From Siniperca chuatsi (taxonomy: Eukaryota; Chordata; Actinopteri; Centrarchiformes; Sinipercidae): 64,000 nucleotides of DNA. Position numbers and translations under genes: made by a program. Below are positions 11,162 to 24,200 of the stretch, in pieces (the first letter of the stretch is position 1; every line of letters begins with the position of its first letter). Below the pieces are notes generated by a model. The model did no database searches. It was given only the letters and a program-made list of their open reading frames with translations, and was not told the DNA's origin. The stretch spans positions 22,837,501 through 22,901,500 of the forward strand of contig NC_058042.1 in NCBI RefSeq assembly GCF_020085105.1, given 5' to 3'.

Positions 11162-14041
11162 CTGGAGAGAGTGGAGAGAAACAAATGGTTAATCTATCAT
11201 AAGCATTAATGTTACTGTTTCATCACTAACATTATTCTTGTAAGCTAGAAAACAAGTGGGTAACAGTATCTGATAAAGGGCTGGGAAGCAGATGTGCTAT
11301 CAGCTGTAACAACAACTGAACAGCATCCTTCCAACAAGACAGCAAGAATGCTCATCTGACAGCTAAATAATAGCAGTAGCACCAGTGAGGATCCAGTCGC
11401 TACTACTAAACTACCTCAACCTGAGCTCTATGGCACAGAAGAATAAACTATATCAGGCTTTAACGACACAGACAATACTTGTTAGTAAGATCAATTAAAT
11501 TCATTGTTGGTTTTGGTCTTTTCGTGGATCTTGTTGACAATAACAAAAATATATAATATCACTTCACATTCATTCATCATTATAAAGCTGCACTAAATAC
11601 ATAATTCACTTAATGCACTTTGGCATGCTTCACTGCTGGTTTGGATGTGGATTAGATGAGACGATCAGCACCTGGCAGCAGTGATACGTAATGTTTATCT
11701 TTTAGGACGACAACAACAGGCAGCCACTGTTCGCAGCCCTCTGTGGCACGCTGGCTGGAGAAGTTGTGGAGGTCATTCAGCAAAGGGACACGGCACATGC
11801 GGCTGAGCTCATAGAGCTGTGGGGGGGCGATCCACAACTCCCGTTCCTGGTAGCTCTGCAGGACCTCCGACGGTGTGGACCACTGGAACACACACAGAGA
11901 GGTAGTGTTTAATAACTGTACAAGTGTGTGTTTTTTTTCTTTTAGTTTGGTACATCAAATGGCACTAAATACTGCAGTGTTCATAAACTTGATCAGCCGT
12001 TGTTATGGAGAAGACACCAGCCAGAGCCACAAATATTCAGTCATGTAATGTTTTCTGTAAGCTAAAGTATAACCTTGCCAACTACAGTCTTGAGTTATTA
12101 TGGAGCTAAGATCTAGTGGCTATTAGAGGAGTGTGACATTTGATGGGCTTCAGCAATGGTCATATCAGTCATATCATTACATTACAATTCATCATAGTTT
12201 AATAATCATGAATCAAGACTTGAATCATGACGTAATTTGGGAAGCTGTTATTATTAGTTTTCATTTCAAGGACTTGCTGAATTATGTTTTGAACTATTAT
12301 TCCCTAGCATTAGCTATAAGTCCTCTTAGCACGGGACAGCTGATAACCTTTAGCAAGAACACATTTGGTTCAATTCACTCAACTTACGCCATTTTTAAAC
12401 TCCTGTGTGAAAAAACCAAACAAAGAAAACAGTTTTTTACAACTGCCTTTACGTCTCCTCAATTATTTGTGTGACTACTAGGGACTGCAACTAACTAACA
12501 ATTATATTTAATTAGCCAATTATTTTATTGATTAATCAATCCAAGGTTTCGTCTATAAAATGTTAGAAAATTGAGAAAAATGCCACTTCATATTGCTTGT
12601 TTTGCCCAACTGCCCAACACCTGAAAGCATAAACAGATAACATAAACAAACAATCTTGATACAGATGCCTTCAAAAAATGTTTTAAATTATGATGGATGC
12701 ATACTGAATATGTTTTATAGTTTAAAAACAATCCACTTGTGAGTGCTCTCTGGTGGAGAGACTATGTAATGGAGATACTGTTTCTAAATGACTGCAAACC
12801 TGGTGTGGCATTTCTGCACTGCCATTTCTTGTTACTTATTAGCCGACATAAACACATATGCTGATATATCTGAAATAAGCTAATATTGGCCGTTATATCT
12901 GCTTGGCCAATTTATGGGTCTCACTCTACTATTCAGTTTATTATCACAGAAGACAGCCAGAAAGCAGAAAATCCACACAATTGAGAGGCTGGAACTAAGA
13001 CTGTTGAGCACTTTTGCTAGAAAAAATGACTTAACTAATTAATCGATCATCAGAATAGTTGTGATTCATTTTCTGTGACTGATTAATCAATACATAGTTT
13101 CAGCTTTAATGATTACATAATTTTTTTGTCTGTACACTTACTCACCCATTTATTTTATTCTTTGGAATAAAATTATTAATTTCCCTGCAGGGCCCTTTGG
13201 TTAACGTTTAATGTGTATTATCAATAAATTGACTTGATTTATGTATCACCTGAAAGCGCACTATTTCCTTTTCATCTTGAAGTGTGTGTGGGATCTCCTG
13301 CAGGCAGCAGATGAAGAAAATCGTGTCAAACCTCGTCACACCGTATCTGCCTATGGGAGTCAGCCAGTTGCCCCACTCATGTAAAGCCCAGATGTTGGGC
13401 AACACCTCCAACTCTCTGCACATCCTGATGAAGTTGGAGGGCTTTTGGTTTACCAGAGCCCTCCACCTGGTGAGTTCACTACTGCACAGCTCGTTTACTT
13501 TGTAATGTAGCGCTAGATCAGTGGCGCACCTGTCCTCTATGCTTTTTAAAACACTTTTCTCCTCCAGTTTCGACACAACTAGGAGCACACCAGACTCCTC
13601 AAACGTCTCCCTCAAGGCGCAGATGCGGAAGGCGACCTCCCCCGGGATAGGAGAGCCCAGTTTCAATCGGTCTGTGGCGAAGATTGGAGGTCTAGTCTCC
13701 ACGGGCTGTTTGACACTTCTCAAACCAAAATTAGGCGAGTTTCGGAAAGATTTGAAAATGTCCAGCCATTCACTGGAAAAGTCCGAAGAGTCCACCATAC
13801 CGCCGGGAAACACATAGGCGTTGGGCATGAATCCACTTTTACTGCTTCGTTTAAGCAGTAAAACGTCGTAATCAAAGCAGGACTTGTGCGGCAGGTGTGA
13901 CCGTCCATGGCTGCTGTCCAGCGGTGAACCTGCAGCGGCTGTCAGCGGTGTCCTTGACGATAAAGTGTCCGCGTCGAGCCTCTTGCCTGCGGTTAAAACA
14001 AGAGTGGCCGCCTCCTTCCAGTGCTTCAGAGTGGTGTTCAT
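10944..14041 (-). CDS. nudt19: Nudix hydrolase 19 (acyl-CoA/CoA diphosphatase), complete gene
   Basis: Three coding exons on the minus strand (14041-13250, 11882-11672, 11161-10944) join in frame to 406 codons. NUDT19 (mouse RP2p) cleaves CoA and acyl-CoA esters to 3',5'-ADP and 4'-phosphopantetheine derivatives, mainly in peroxisomes of kidney (family knowledge). The split Nudix box of this family is visible: GG at residues 80-81, then an insert of about 60 residues, then RETFEESGV at 144-152 with the metal-binding Glu residues. WALHEWGNWLTP near 218-229 and the RFDT-IFF stretch at 237-243 also match. Human NUDT19 has 375 residues; the extra length lies mostly near the N-terminus. The protein ends in SQY, not a peroxisomal PTS1 tripeptide, and no clear PTS2 is seen. 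Neighbours rgs9bp and slc7a9 match the human order. Confidence 0.94.
11162..11671 (-). other. nudt19 intron 2
   Basis: Intron of 510 bp with a GT donor beside 11672 and an AG acceptor beside 11161. No other feature was recognised in it. Confidence 0.8.
11672..11882 (-). CDS. nudt19: nudt19 coding exon 2
   Basis: The exon follows a gttccag acceptor and ends ccag before gtgctg. It encodes residues 265-334 and one base of codon 335. WSTPSEVLQSYQERELWIAP aligns with human WSSPSEATESFLSKEIWLPP, and the LLPG at its end matches the family. Confidence 0.92.
12478..12660 (+). repeat. teleost dispersed repeat with attaatca-rich end, copy 1
   Basis: The copy begins gggactgcaactaac and continues with paired gattaatc words, then gtctataaaatgttagaaaat. 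This is the pattern of an abundant, non-coding fish repeat (recognised from memory). Related copies are at 13011-13112 (opposite strand), 40700-41010 and 46745-46965. Confidence 0.6.
13011..13112 (-). repeat. teleost dispersed repeat with attaatca-rich end, copy 2
   Basis: Reverse complement reads agctgaaac followed by gattaatca words and ends near gtcattttttctagc, the same end as in the copy at 46745. It is truncated to about 100 bp. Confidence 0.55.
13250..14041 (-). CDS. nudt19: nudt19 coding exon 1
   Basis: The exon encodes residues 1-264 and ends in phase 0 at cag before gtgata. It holds the entire Nudix domain core. The ATG at 14041 is the first in frame; KHWKEAATLVLTAG aligns with the human WRRAASIVLAAG start, supporting this choice. 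Reading through the donor would add 13 unrelated residues before a stop. Confidence 0.93.
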
Positions 14042-17000
14042 CCTAAAACTGCCAGCAAGTTTTCTTAATTTCTATTCAATGCTTCTGAAAGTTACAGTTC
14101 CTGGTTGCTCAGCCAGCTGCCTCGGGACACTTGTTTTGGTGGAAGTGACGTGATTCGGGAAGGACACGAGCACATCTGCCACGAGCTGCTATCGCCACCT
14201 ACAGGCTGAATGACCTGCAGCGCTGCAGATGGCGCTTATATTCAGTTTATTTAATTCTTCTCGTTCTTTCACCGTGTTTTTCATGAAACTGGAGCATTTT
14301 ATTATTTTTCCCTCAAAATTTTGAATCTAATCGAGTGACTGACATTGATCCATAAGACTTCTGAGCTTCAGGTTATATTTTTTTTCTTGTCAAAGTACCA
14401 AAACGTATCTGAATGTAATTAAATATAATTGCCGACACAGCCCACTAACTATACTACATTGTAACATCGCTCAGTTTGGATAAAACGTAGACCTAATTTT
14501 CTATCATGGTTTATTAACAAATGCAATTAAAAAGACATTACATTTAACAGCATATTTGTGCTACTTTATGTCAAAGTAGGCTTATCATGTATTTCCTCTC
14601 CACACTGCTTTGGATGTAATAATTGGTCTACAATCTATCCTATCCTATCCATTGCCTGTGGGGTTAATTACAAAGGTATTAAGTAAAGGCCTTTCACTTA
14701 CCAGGGCTACAATAATACAAGTATAACCTATATTTTGAATAAAATATGTATTAATATGAACACGATGCCTTTTTTATTCTTTATCATTAAACTTTTTTTA
14801 CCATGTTCATATCTTTAAATCATTTGAAGTTTGTCATTTTGCACAGTATAATCCGCTCCAAACTCTGTTGCTGTAACTGATTAAAATTTTGAACGTTTTA
14901 ACTCTAAATCTCTCTGCTTTCTGGCAGTTCAGCTTTTATGTTTGACATTTGAACGATGGAAAATAGTCTCTATGTTAAAAAAGGTTCTGAATACGTTTTA
15001 TACAGTCTCAGCTGTCTACGGATATGTTAAACTGGAATATCACAATGCAAAGTAAATAAATACAGTGTTTCTCATGAATGATTTTCTCATTTTCAGGGAA
15101 TATTTTCTTCCTCAGTTAGTTGATATGCAGCACTGAAAGTACACAGGCTCACCAAGGCTGAATTTATTGCTGTAAATGCACTTAGTCAGATCCTAAGCCC
15201 CAGTGAACGTGCCTGAAACTTGCACTCTATTACTGGTCAGAAATTCTTGGGTTACTGAGTTCATATGCCAATGTGTTCTTGTGTTAGCAGATTACCATGT
15301 GCAGCAAGGCTGTCTGTCTGCGGCAACTGTGTCTGCGGCAACTGTTCAAATTCTCTTACAGGCTTCATAAAAACATTTGTTTTTCAGCAAGTCCCTCAAG
15401 AGCTGCAGCCACCGGAGGAAGTCAGTGTTACAAATCAATAGTGGATTGGACAGTGAAACTTCTAGATTGTTGTCATTTGACTATCCGTGTATGTATAATT
15501 TTGTTGTAATTTTGTTGAGGATGTCATTTTTGGGGTTAAACACAAATTGAATCCTAACATAACTGTTAGAATAAAAAAAAAACAGAAAATTTTGCTCCAG
15601 TTTGACTTATATTTACTTTTACAGTATTATAAATCGTGCACTGTGCAAACCTTCTACTCATTTCTGTTTATCACTGAGAGTATTATCTATCTAATATTAT
15701 CAATATCATACTACGCCCTGCACATTCATCAAAGGCTGAATTTTTGAAGTTATTACTACTGTTGATTTTAAATAGTAAGCATGCCTTGCAGATACATCAC
15801 AGTTTGTGCTCAAAAGCCATACATGTGCTATAGAAAACAATCCACAGATCTGCACATAGTGCGCATCTTTCTTTTTTGTTTGACCATATGGACAGATTCT
15901 TCTCATATTTAGCTCGATCCCTTCTCATTTTGAGGGATATAATAGTCTGCAACTTAAGCTGGAGCTTACGCACATGCATACGCAGGGGGTCAACAAAACA
16001 GAAGTTTGACTTTTCAACACAATTGATGCTGAAGTGGAGACATATGTATAATAAAATCTGATAACAAGAAAGGTCTGCTCGGAAAATAGACAGAAAGGAG
16101 AACATTACAGCGTAATAAAGTTCTCTGACAGAGAGAAGACCTTTGAAGAGAAGAGAGGAGAAGGAGTGGCAGAGTAGAAAGGGAATGTAACACACAAACA
16201 CACATGCAGGGGTTTCATATGTCCTCATCAAAGAGGCATTGTGAAGGAGGTCAGGCTAGGTATGCTCAGAGAGGAGGAAGTTTTCTGTTGAAAACTGAAA
16301 CTGTCCTGAAAGAGTCGACAGTGTAAAAAAAACAAACAAAACCCCCTGATGAAATGTCTCATATTGGATCAGACAGCTGACTTTGTGAGCCCTTGTAGCA
16401 TCTTCATAGGATCACTGGACCGTTACCTGATCAACAGATGAAGTAATTTGTCTCAAAACACAGTTAATAATAAAATAATAATAAAATGTGTAATGGCATT
16501 ATCACATGCTTCTCTTACTCTAACTTGGCATGATACCAGTTACAATGCCGCAGACATATTCTTACTTTGTTCTTACTCTCAATTACTGTTTCAGTCAGAC
16601 AATGTATATTTTATATTTTGTTAAAATTATATGCATATTATCTAAAAAAATAAAGGAAATACCAATGTTCTGTAGTTCAAAACACTCTAAAAAAATCTAA
16701 ATCTAATCTAAAAAACCAAGATATTCCTTTTTCTTTTACAAGCAAGTAGACACATCCTCTTTGACCTCTGATCAATGGATTTCATTAACCCAGAAACAAT
16801 CTTGGGTGCACTCTGCTTCCTTGCCTTTACCCACCTCCCTTTCATCCAGGGCTATCCAGGATGTCCAATCAGATCTGGGAACCTCCCACTGGAGGAGTGT
16901 GCTCGGTCACAGGGAGCCTCAGGTTTTCATCTGCATCAGGCATTCCTGCTTTCCCTCATTTAACTTAGCTCTGTATCATCTCATTGTACCTGGGCTTGAA

Positions 17001-18130
17001 AATATCTACTTTCAAGGTTCATTAGCATCACTGAGGAGGTTTTTCTCCAAATCATATGTAAGTGAAAAATTTGTTATAATATTTATCTATTTATTTATTG
17101 ATTATCATGTATCAAGTAGTAACAAATTTAAATTTAAAGATTTTCCTTACATTCAAGACATTCTGTCTTTCATTATATTTAATGTACAAAGTCGACATGT
17201 TTGTTGGGCATTAACACTTTAGAGTTAAACATTATCAAATGGACTGAGTGGGGGCATTACCCTTCTCTTTCTTAATGTTTGTCTCACCCACAATTGTGTT
17301 AAGTCATATAGTTTAACTAAGATTACTTGGAATCTCGCCTGTAAACAAAGGTTTACAGTACAGATGTATTTACAGTTTGTCCCAGAACAAGAACAGGGGT
17401 GTGAAGGAGAAATGCATATGCATATGTAAGTCTAAGTAAGCCATTTGATTGGATAAAATGACTACAGAGTGGCGTGGAAAAATACATTATTACATTTAGA
17501 GCTGATCATTGCTGTTTTCAGACACTCCGTCTGCATATTTTTGATACCACAGAAAATTCTTGACATTTACTCAGACTGACTGAGATCTCACACAACTAAA
17601 AAAAAGCCCCATGGTACTTGTACTGAAGTTTGAAAATTCACCCTAAACCAGAATAAAGACGTTTCAGTAGATGAAGTCTCTCTAAAAGAGTAAACCTGTC
17701 AACCCTTTCATGAGCTGATCCGGTGTGTGTGTTGTAAGAGCTCACTTGGGGTTTCAGAAGATTTGTGTCTCAGGACCACTGTGCCACAGTGAAATAGTTC
17801 ACTAAAAACCTAAAGAAACACTGCAAACTCAAAGTCAGAATCTGTGCAGCAGATCCGGATCAGTGCCTTTTACAGTAATACCATCTGTAAAATCACAGGA
17901 TTAACAATGTAAATACGTTTGGTTTTGGGTGGATTTTCACTGGGTTGTTTTGCTTGTGTGAGCCTCATTGTTTAGCTAGATGAGAGGAATGTTTCCCTGT
18001 AAACCTTATCATACCTTGTGTACCGTGTCCAATTAGATAACTATGCAAAATTAACCAATGCAACTTGTCTTGTAAAAGTGAATGTAACTGGTGAAAAATG
18101 CGTGCATGCATTTGTGTTTTCTCATGCGCC
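14042..18130. other. intergenic between nudt19 and slc7a9 (divergent), no gene seen
   Basis: The first about 180 bp hold the nudt19 promoter side and are moderately GC-rich. The rest is AT-rich. In human, TDRD12 lies between NUDT19 and SLC7A9 (recalled); I see no tudor, helicase or other conserved exon here. Short frames such as those around 15800-16230 and 16760-17220 have no recognisable product. A non-coding first exon of slc7a9 may lie in this stretch. Confidence 0.5.
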
Positions 18131-18141
18131 AGCAGAGTGAA

Positions 18142-18258
18142 ATGGATGAAGGCAGCATCAGGAAGAGGAAGGAGTCGCAAAACGGCTCCACCGGCCACAG
18201 CATGGAATGTCAGACTACAGACAAGCAGCCTGTGAAGGCTACTGTGCTTCAAAAAGAT
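18142..18258 (+). CDS. slc7a9: slc7a9 coding exon 1
   Basis: It encodes residues 1-39, the cytoplasmic N-terminus, ending LQKD in phase 0 before gtgagt. A cag at 18131-18133 may be the acceptor of a preceding non-coding exon. A short GT-rich run follows the donor. Confidence 0.85.
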
Positions 18259-21200
18259 GTGAGTGTGTGTGTGTCTGTTTGCCAGAGTTTGTGTGTTCAT
18301 GAGAATAAGTCTCATTAGATGTTCACACCGTAGAATCCCACCATCTGTACCTTTTTGCACTAATGGGGACTGGAACTGAGTACCAGGCGGTACCACAACA
18401 ACCGTCTCTACTTATTAACTCCACAACGATCCACTCAGTGGTGCTGTCCAGGCCCCCTAAGCTCCCTAAGCCCTAAAGTGAATTTAGGGAGACTGAAAGG
18501 GTTTCACTGGATAAATTAGGATTATTATGACAATTTTTCTAAACAATTAATAATTAGCACTACCTAATTTCCCCTTGCTCTACAAAAGAAGTATTTAAGG
18601 TGACATAAGTGGTTAGTTTAGATGGAAAAAAAACAAGTCTGTCATGATTAAGTTTATAACATGTTTGTGATGCTTGTGGGGGATGAATTTGGATTCCTCC
18701 CAAGCATCCATTCCACATTAATTCATTAGGTTTTTGTGTGCTCAGATAAAACAAGACAGCCATATTCGCGGCTCTTTAAGGCCGGACTTGTGCACAGTGG
18801 TGCTTTGAGCTAAATGCTAATGTCAATATGCTCCCAATGGCAATGCTAACAGGCTTACATTTTGCAGGTGATGTTCACCAATTTCTGGCTGAATTTAACT
18901 GAAGCATTCAAGAAAGTTCAAATGTGAGCATTGACGTAACACCTCTATCATTTCTTTCTTCTTCCTATGTGTGCTCAGGTTGGTCTGTTAAGTGGCATCT
19001 GTCTGATTGTGGGGACAATGATTGGCTCGGGCATCTTCATTTCTCCTAAGGCTGTTCTGCTGTACTCTGGAGCTGTGGGACCCTGCCTCCTCATCTGGGC
19101 TGCCTGTGGCGTGTTAGCCACGCTGGGTGAGAATGGCATTCGAGCCAAAACATCACTTTAATCAGCATCAGAGATGTCTATCTCTCTATTTTGATGTCTG
19201 TCTCTGTATAGAGACTGGCTCAGAGATTCACAGAGCACTTTACGTAATACACTACTTAGAGAACATGCTGTAACATAGACAAAAAAATAACAACGGATCT
19301 TATGATGTAATACACATTAATTTTTGTAATCTTTGAGGCCAGTGGTGTTGTTATTAGTGGTCAAATATTCTTTCCAACCATTTTTATTTAAAAGATGGTG
19401 GACAAAACCTAAGAAACACCTTTCGTGAAGGATCCTCAGGTTGGGTAAAACTTCAGGAATTTGAGCTCTTGGTGTTTCCAAGTAGCATGGAGCAGCATGA
19501 ATATATGACTATAAACACCATCGCTTCTTGGTCTTTTAAAGGCCCAGTTAGCTATTAAAGATCATTCATCACAAACTTGCCCATATACTGTTAAGCCAGG
19601 AACATCATTTTCTAGTGTGGAAGACCCCAAACATAATGAGTGTTTTTACTGGTTGTTGAAGCCAACCCATTACACATTTTAAAAGTCCCTGGATCACATC
19701 ACACATTAAACAACACACGTTTGATCTAAATCAGCAATCAGACCTTCAGAAGGTCTGAAAGGGCAAATCTTGACACAATCACCTTGTGGTTTAATCAAAA
19801 ATGCCAGGAGAGCAAAGAGGACCTTCAGTACTCTCTGTTAGTGTCTGTGAATAAGCTGGTGGCTCTTGACTTCTGGCATGTTTCTTGTGCAACAAAAAAG
19901 TTCACAACTGATTAAGCCTGACCCTGGAGAAGCCAATGAAATGCAGACACACTGTTGTGCCGTGCAGTAACAAGCAGCAGCATATCTGGATCACCATGGT
20001 ATCCAAGGTCATTCACGTGAGATGTGGATAGACTTTTTCAACCACATCGTCAGTCTCTACTGGTTCATTCAGAATCTTTCCAAGGGGGTTGCTGGTGGAC
20101 TAAACTGGACTCTAGATGAGATTACTCTGTAAGATACTGCTTTTGTAATTTACTTGATTCTAAAGCAAAAGCATACATTGCATTTTATAGGTAAAACTTG
20201 ATTCTAAATCTAACTACAACTTACTTACTAAAATTCCCTATTTATTGATATTGATATTTATTCATACCTCTATTACTATTATTATTACTGCTGTGCAATA
20301 TCCTCCGTCTCATTATAAATAAGCTACACTTAACTTGGCAGTTCATGCACTATTACTTTATACCGTATTATTATCATCAACCGGTAAACCCACTCTGTAC
20401 TTCACACTTATTTTATTTTATGCTTATACGCACTTGGTACTTAATTTATTTTCTGACCTGTATTATAGTGTATTATATTTTTTTTGCTTAGTACTTCGAT
20501 TCCTGTGTGCACTGACGTAATAGTGAGCTGCTGTAACAAAAGAGTTTCCCCTCTGGGATCAATAAAGTATTTCTGATTCCGATTAATACTCATGTATGGC
20601 CCTCTTTTTCAAGATTTCCACATAGCCAAGCTGCTCTTTGTTCAAAATTCTGGGTTAGTGTGTTACATTTCATAGAATTTAAATACACAGAACTTTGTCT
20701 TGTGTGTGAAGGTGGTAAATGTTAATGTTTATCTGCAGAACAAAGGGTTGGTTTGCAAGTTTCACAAACAGCAGCGCATTCAATAAAAGTAATTTTATTT
20801 CACCATATTTTTCAGGTCGTTAGAGTCTTGCCACATGTGACCACAAATTCCAGCTAAAACACTGGATCTGATCCTCTAAGTGTCAGTCTATATGCCCCCA
20901 AGTCACTAAACTGGACATTGGATCATTAACGTCACTGCAATACTTGAAATAATTGTGCAATATTCTCTGTTTAATACTCCGGTGCAATATACTCTGTTTT
21001 CAGTTTAAAATTCCCTATTTATTGATATTTATTCATACTTCCATTACTGCTGTGTAATATCCACCGTCTTATAATCATCTAAATAAGCTACACTTAACTT
21101 GACAGTACTCATTATTGCACTATTACTTATTACTGATATTATTGCATTGTAATATACCGTACATACTTATCAACCTCTAAATCCACTTAAACTTATTTTA

Positions 21201-24200
21201 GCTTTTATACTTTATGGAGAAAGTAGGAGAAAGTTATGAACCTTCCTTGTATTTTCTACCAGAAGCAATTATAAAAGTCCCCCATGAGTTTGTTTTACAT
21301 CCCTCCTCTTCTCTCTGTCTCCGTGTATGTATTTGTATGTGTGGCTACACAGGAGCACTGTGCTATGCTGAGCTTGGCACCATGATCACCAAATCAGGAG
21401 GAGAGTATTCGTATTTAATGGAGGCTTTTGGCTCCCTTGTAGCCTATCTTTACTCCTGGACCACTGTCATGGTGCTGAAGCCCTCCTCCTTTGCCATCAT
21501 CACACTGAGCTTTGCAGAATATGCCGCCACTCCTTTCTACCCTGGCTGTACCCCTCCTCTTGTTGTTACCAAGTGTCTGTCAGCAGCAGCTATATGTAAG
21601 TTTTACTTTAATCCTTGTGAGTTCATGGTTAAAAGCAGTAAATTCCACAAAGGGTCTATATTAGTAGCCATTGTAGAACCTAGAATCATCTGGTTAACAG
21701 ATACTGTTTGTTCTGAGACTGTTGTAAGTATACAGTAGTAAAAAATAACTATGGCTGTGGCTAGGACTGTATTGTTCTGAAAAGTAAGTAGTTAAGTAAC
21801 CAGGATACAAGGCTTTAAAGCCGGTTAATACACCATTTAAAGCTGCTATAATTAGTGTTTTCATATTAATAATGGATCAAATGACTACAGGTAACATGAA
21901 ATTAGTCATTCATAGTGATAAACCCGGAGAGAATTATCAACTGTCTCTGCGGTTCCACGACATTTTAGCAAATTTCAGCTCATTGTTTTGGTTTTACGGC
22001 CTGTAACTTAACTGCACCATTTTCAGCTGCAGCAGGAAGCTGTTTTCAGCAAAAGGCTCTGATAAACCCACTGTACACTACCTACTCAGCACCAAACAGC
22101 AGACAGACAAAGTTAGTGACTAGCTGGTGAACATTTAGCAGCTAAAGAGATAGATATTTCTCTCAGGAGTTGGTAGAGACCAAAACTGAACAAGTTAATG
22201 TGATAATATGTCAATGTTGTGTTTACAGCTTGTTTCCAGTTAATGTAGGTTTAAATAAGTTTACCCGCCAAAACTATTGGCTAAAAATTGACTTGCAATG
22301 TGTAGATGTGAAGAAAAATTATCTATTAAGAGTAAACGAAAGAGAACTAACCTGGTGAAAGATATACTGTAAGTTCAGTGCAGTTTGTAATCAGCTTGTC
22401 TGAGGACTTAGGGAAATAAGTGGCAACTTTGTTCACTGATGACTTGGACTAGTTATGCTATGATAACTGATTATGTACATTATTACAACAGTTCAACAAG
22501 ACAAAGGAAAAACAACTGTGAATTATTATAAAACTATTCAAATGTATGTCAAAGCGGAAGGGACATGTCTCTTCTTTCTCTTCTCTTTCTCTTCTTTGAG
22601 AGACACAATTCATTTAAAATGTAAGAATGTTGTACTGTATATTGTTAAATTTCTTGTGTCTTCTCAGTCTTGATCGTCACCGTCAATTGTTTGAGTGTCA
22701 AACTGGCAAGCTACGTGCAGAACTTCTTCACTGCAGCCAAACTTTTCATCATTCTTGTCATAGTGGGAGCTGGCATCGTTATGCTGGCACAAGGTGGGTC
22801 TGCTTGCACTATCAATGTCTTTAATAAACTTTAATATACAACTCTACTTTAAAATGTTTTGTCTTTTGATTACACCTTTAATAATAGCAATAATATTTAT
22901 TTATGTATTGTTGTGTATTTGTGTCCAGGAAAAACTGAGACTTTGTCATATGCATTTGATGGCGCATCATCGTCTGTTGGAGCAATTGGACTTGCATTTT
23001 ATAATGGGCTTTGGGCTTATGATGGATGGTAATACTTACTTATACTTCACTTCACTTTGCCCTTTCGCAGGATGTATACTGTAGGATTGATCACGCTCCT
23101 CTATAAAGCAACGCATTGACGTGTACTTTTTCAGCTGATAGGATGAGCCTTTTCCTGGTGTGCTGACTGTTTATAAGGAGCACTGTGACTCTACTCAGTC
23201 TTTCAGCTACTCTTGAGCCTGATTCGTTAGACTAGGTACCATGTTGTTTGAGTGCAGAAACATGGCAGTGCAGTGGGGCATAGTGAGCACCAGCAACTCC
23301 CCCAGTTGTTCCCTCAGGGCTTGTGTATAATAGATGCATGCAGGGTTTTTTTATGTGTGTAGACTGCCACAGAGTGTGGCAGTTATGGACAATTTTGGGT
23401 TGTCGTTGTAACACTGGGGTTTCCACAACAATGCTTGTGTCTCCTGTGCTGTGACCTGCTGGGAGTTTTTAGCTGGCCTCCCTCCATTTCCTCCTGGCAC
23501 AGGAGTGTGTGGCAGAGCATTCTTGCCTGACTGAGGTTCCTTTCTTTGCAATGTGTAAGGACAATTTGGAGGGGCACATTCTCCCTTCCAGTCACTTTTT
23601 CTGAAGGGACCTCTGGAAAGGTGGCCTCATGTGGCCGATACACTTTCATTTTCATGTCATGTTGGGATCACAGCAGGGGGTACAAGTGTCAGGCCATAAC
23701 CCTTTGTACCAATAAGGCCAATTAGAGGGCAAAGAGATTGAAATACCACATAGAATACTGAAATGCCACGTCACTGACACTGAAGATGCTGAGGGGAGGG
23801 GGTTACAGTGATCCCCTACATAGCACTGCAGGAAAAACTAGGCCTGTCTGGGTGGCCGCACAAGTCCATGAAGATTTCAGTGTGGTGCTCTGTAGAGGAG
23901 AGTGATCAAGCTTTTAGATTATTTAAAGGACAAATGCCTGTGATTAAAGATTGTTTGTGTTTCTTGTTTTATGGCAGTATGCTTACCTTTAGAGAGGACA
24001 CATGTTCCTTGATTTCTAATTCCCTTGTTTTCTTAGGAATCAACTGAATTTCATTACAGAAGAGCTGAAAGACCCATTCAGGTAAGACACATTTTTAAGA
24101 AGTCATCATACAAAGTCAGAGCAGCATGTCTGACAAGGTAGGCTGCACACCCTTTACGTGCACATGAGTTCATACAGGTACATTGAACAAACAAGAGAAC

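Larger units (their letters stand above)
11883..13249 (-). other. nudt19 intron 1, with two inverted copies of a teleost repeat
   Basis: Intron of 1367 bp between the GT donor (beside 13250) and AG acceptor (beside 11882). It contains two fragments of one abundant teleost repeat in opposite orientation (about 12478-12660 and 13011-13112), listed separately. No exon-like sequence was seen inside. Confidence 0.75.
19127..21352 (+). other. slc7a9 intron 2, largest intron, with two LINE-tail copies
   Basis: Intron of 2226 bp. From about 20100 on it holds two related AT-rich segments with the character of LINE 3' ends (listed separately). The left part, 19130-20090, has no recognised feature. Confidence 0.7.

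Noticed and set aside
15797-16231. 144-codon minus-strand frame between nudt19 and slc7a9
   Set aside because: No homology, domain or splice context is visible; it lies in AT-rich intergenic DNA. I looked for TDRD12 exons here and found none.
16761-17222. 153-codon plus-strand frame before slc7a9
   Set aside because: The sequence resembles no family, changes composition midway and lacks conservation that I can recognise.
23232-23655. Overlapping minus-strand frames in slc7a9 intron 5
   Set aside because: They lack any recognisable product and lie wholly inside a well-defined intron.
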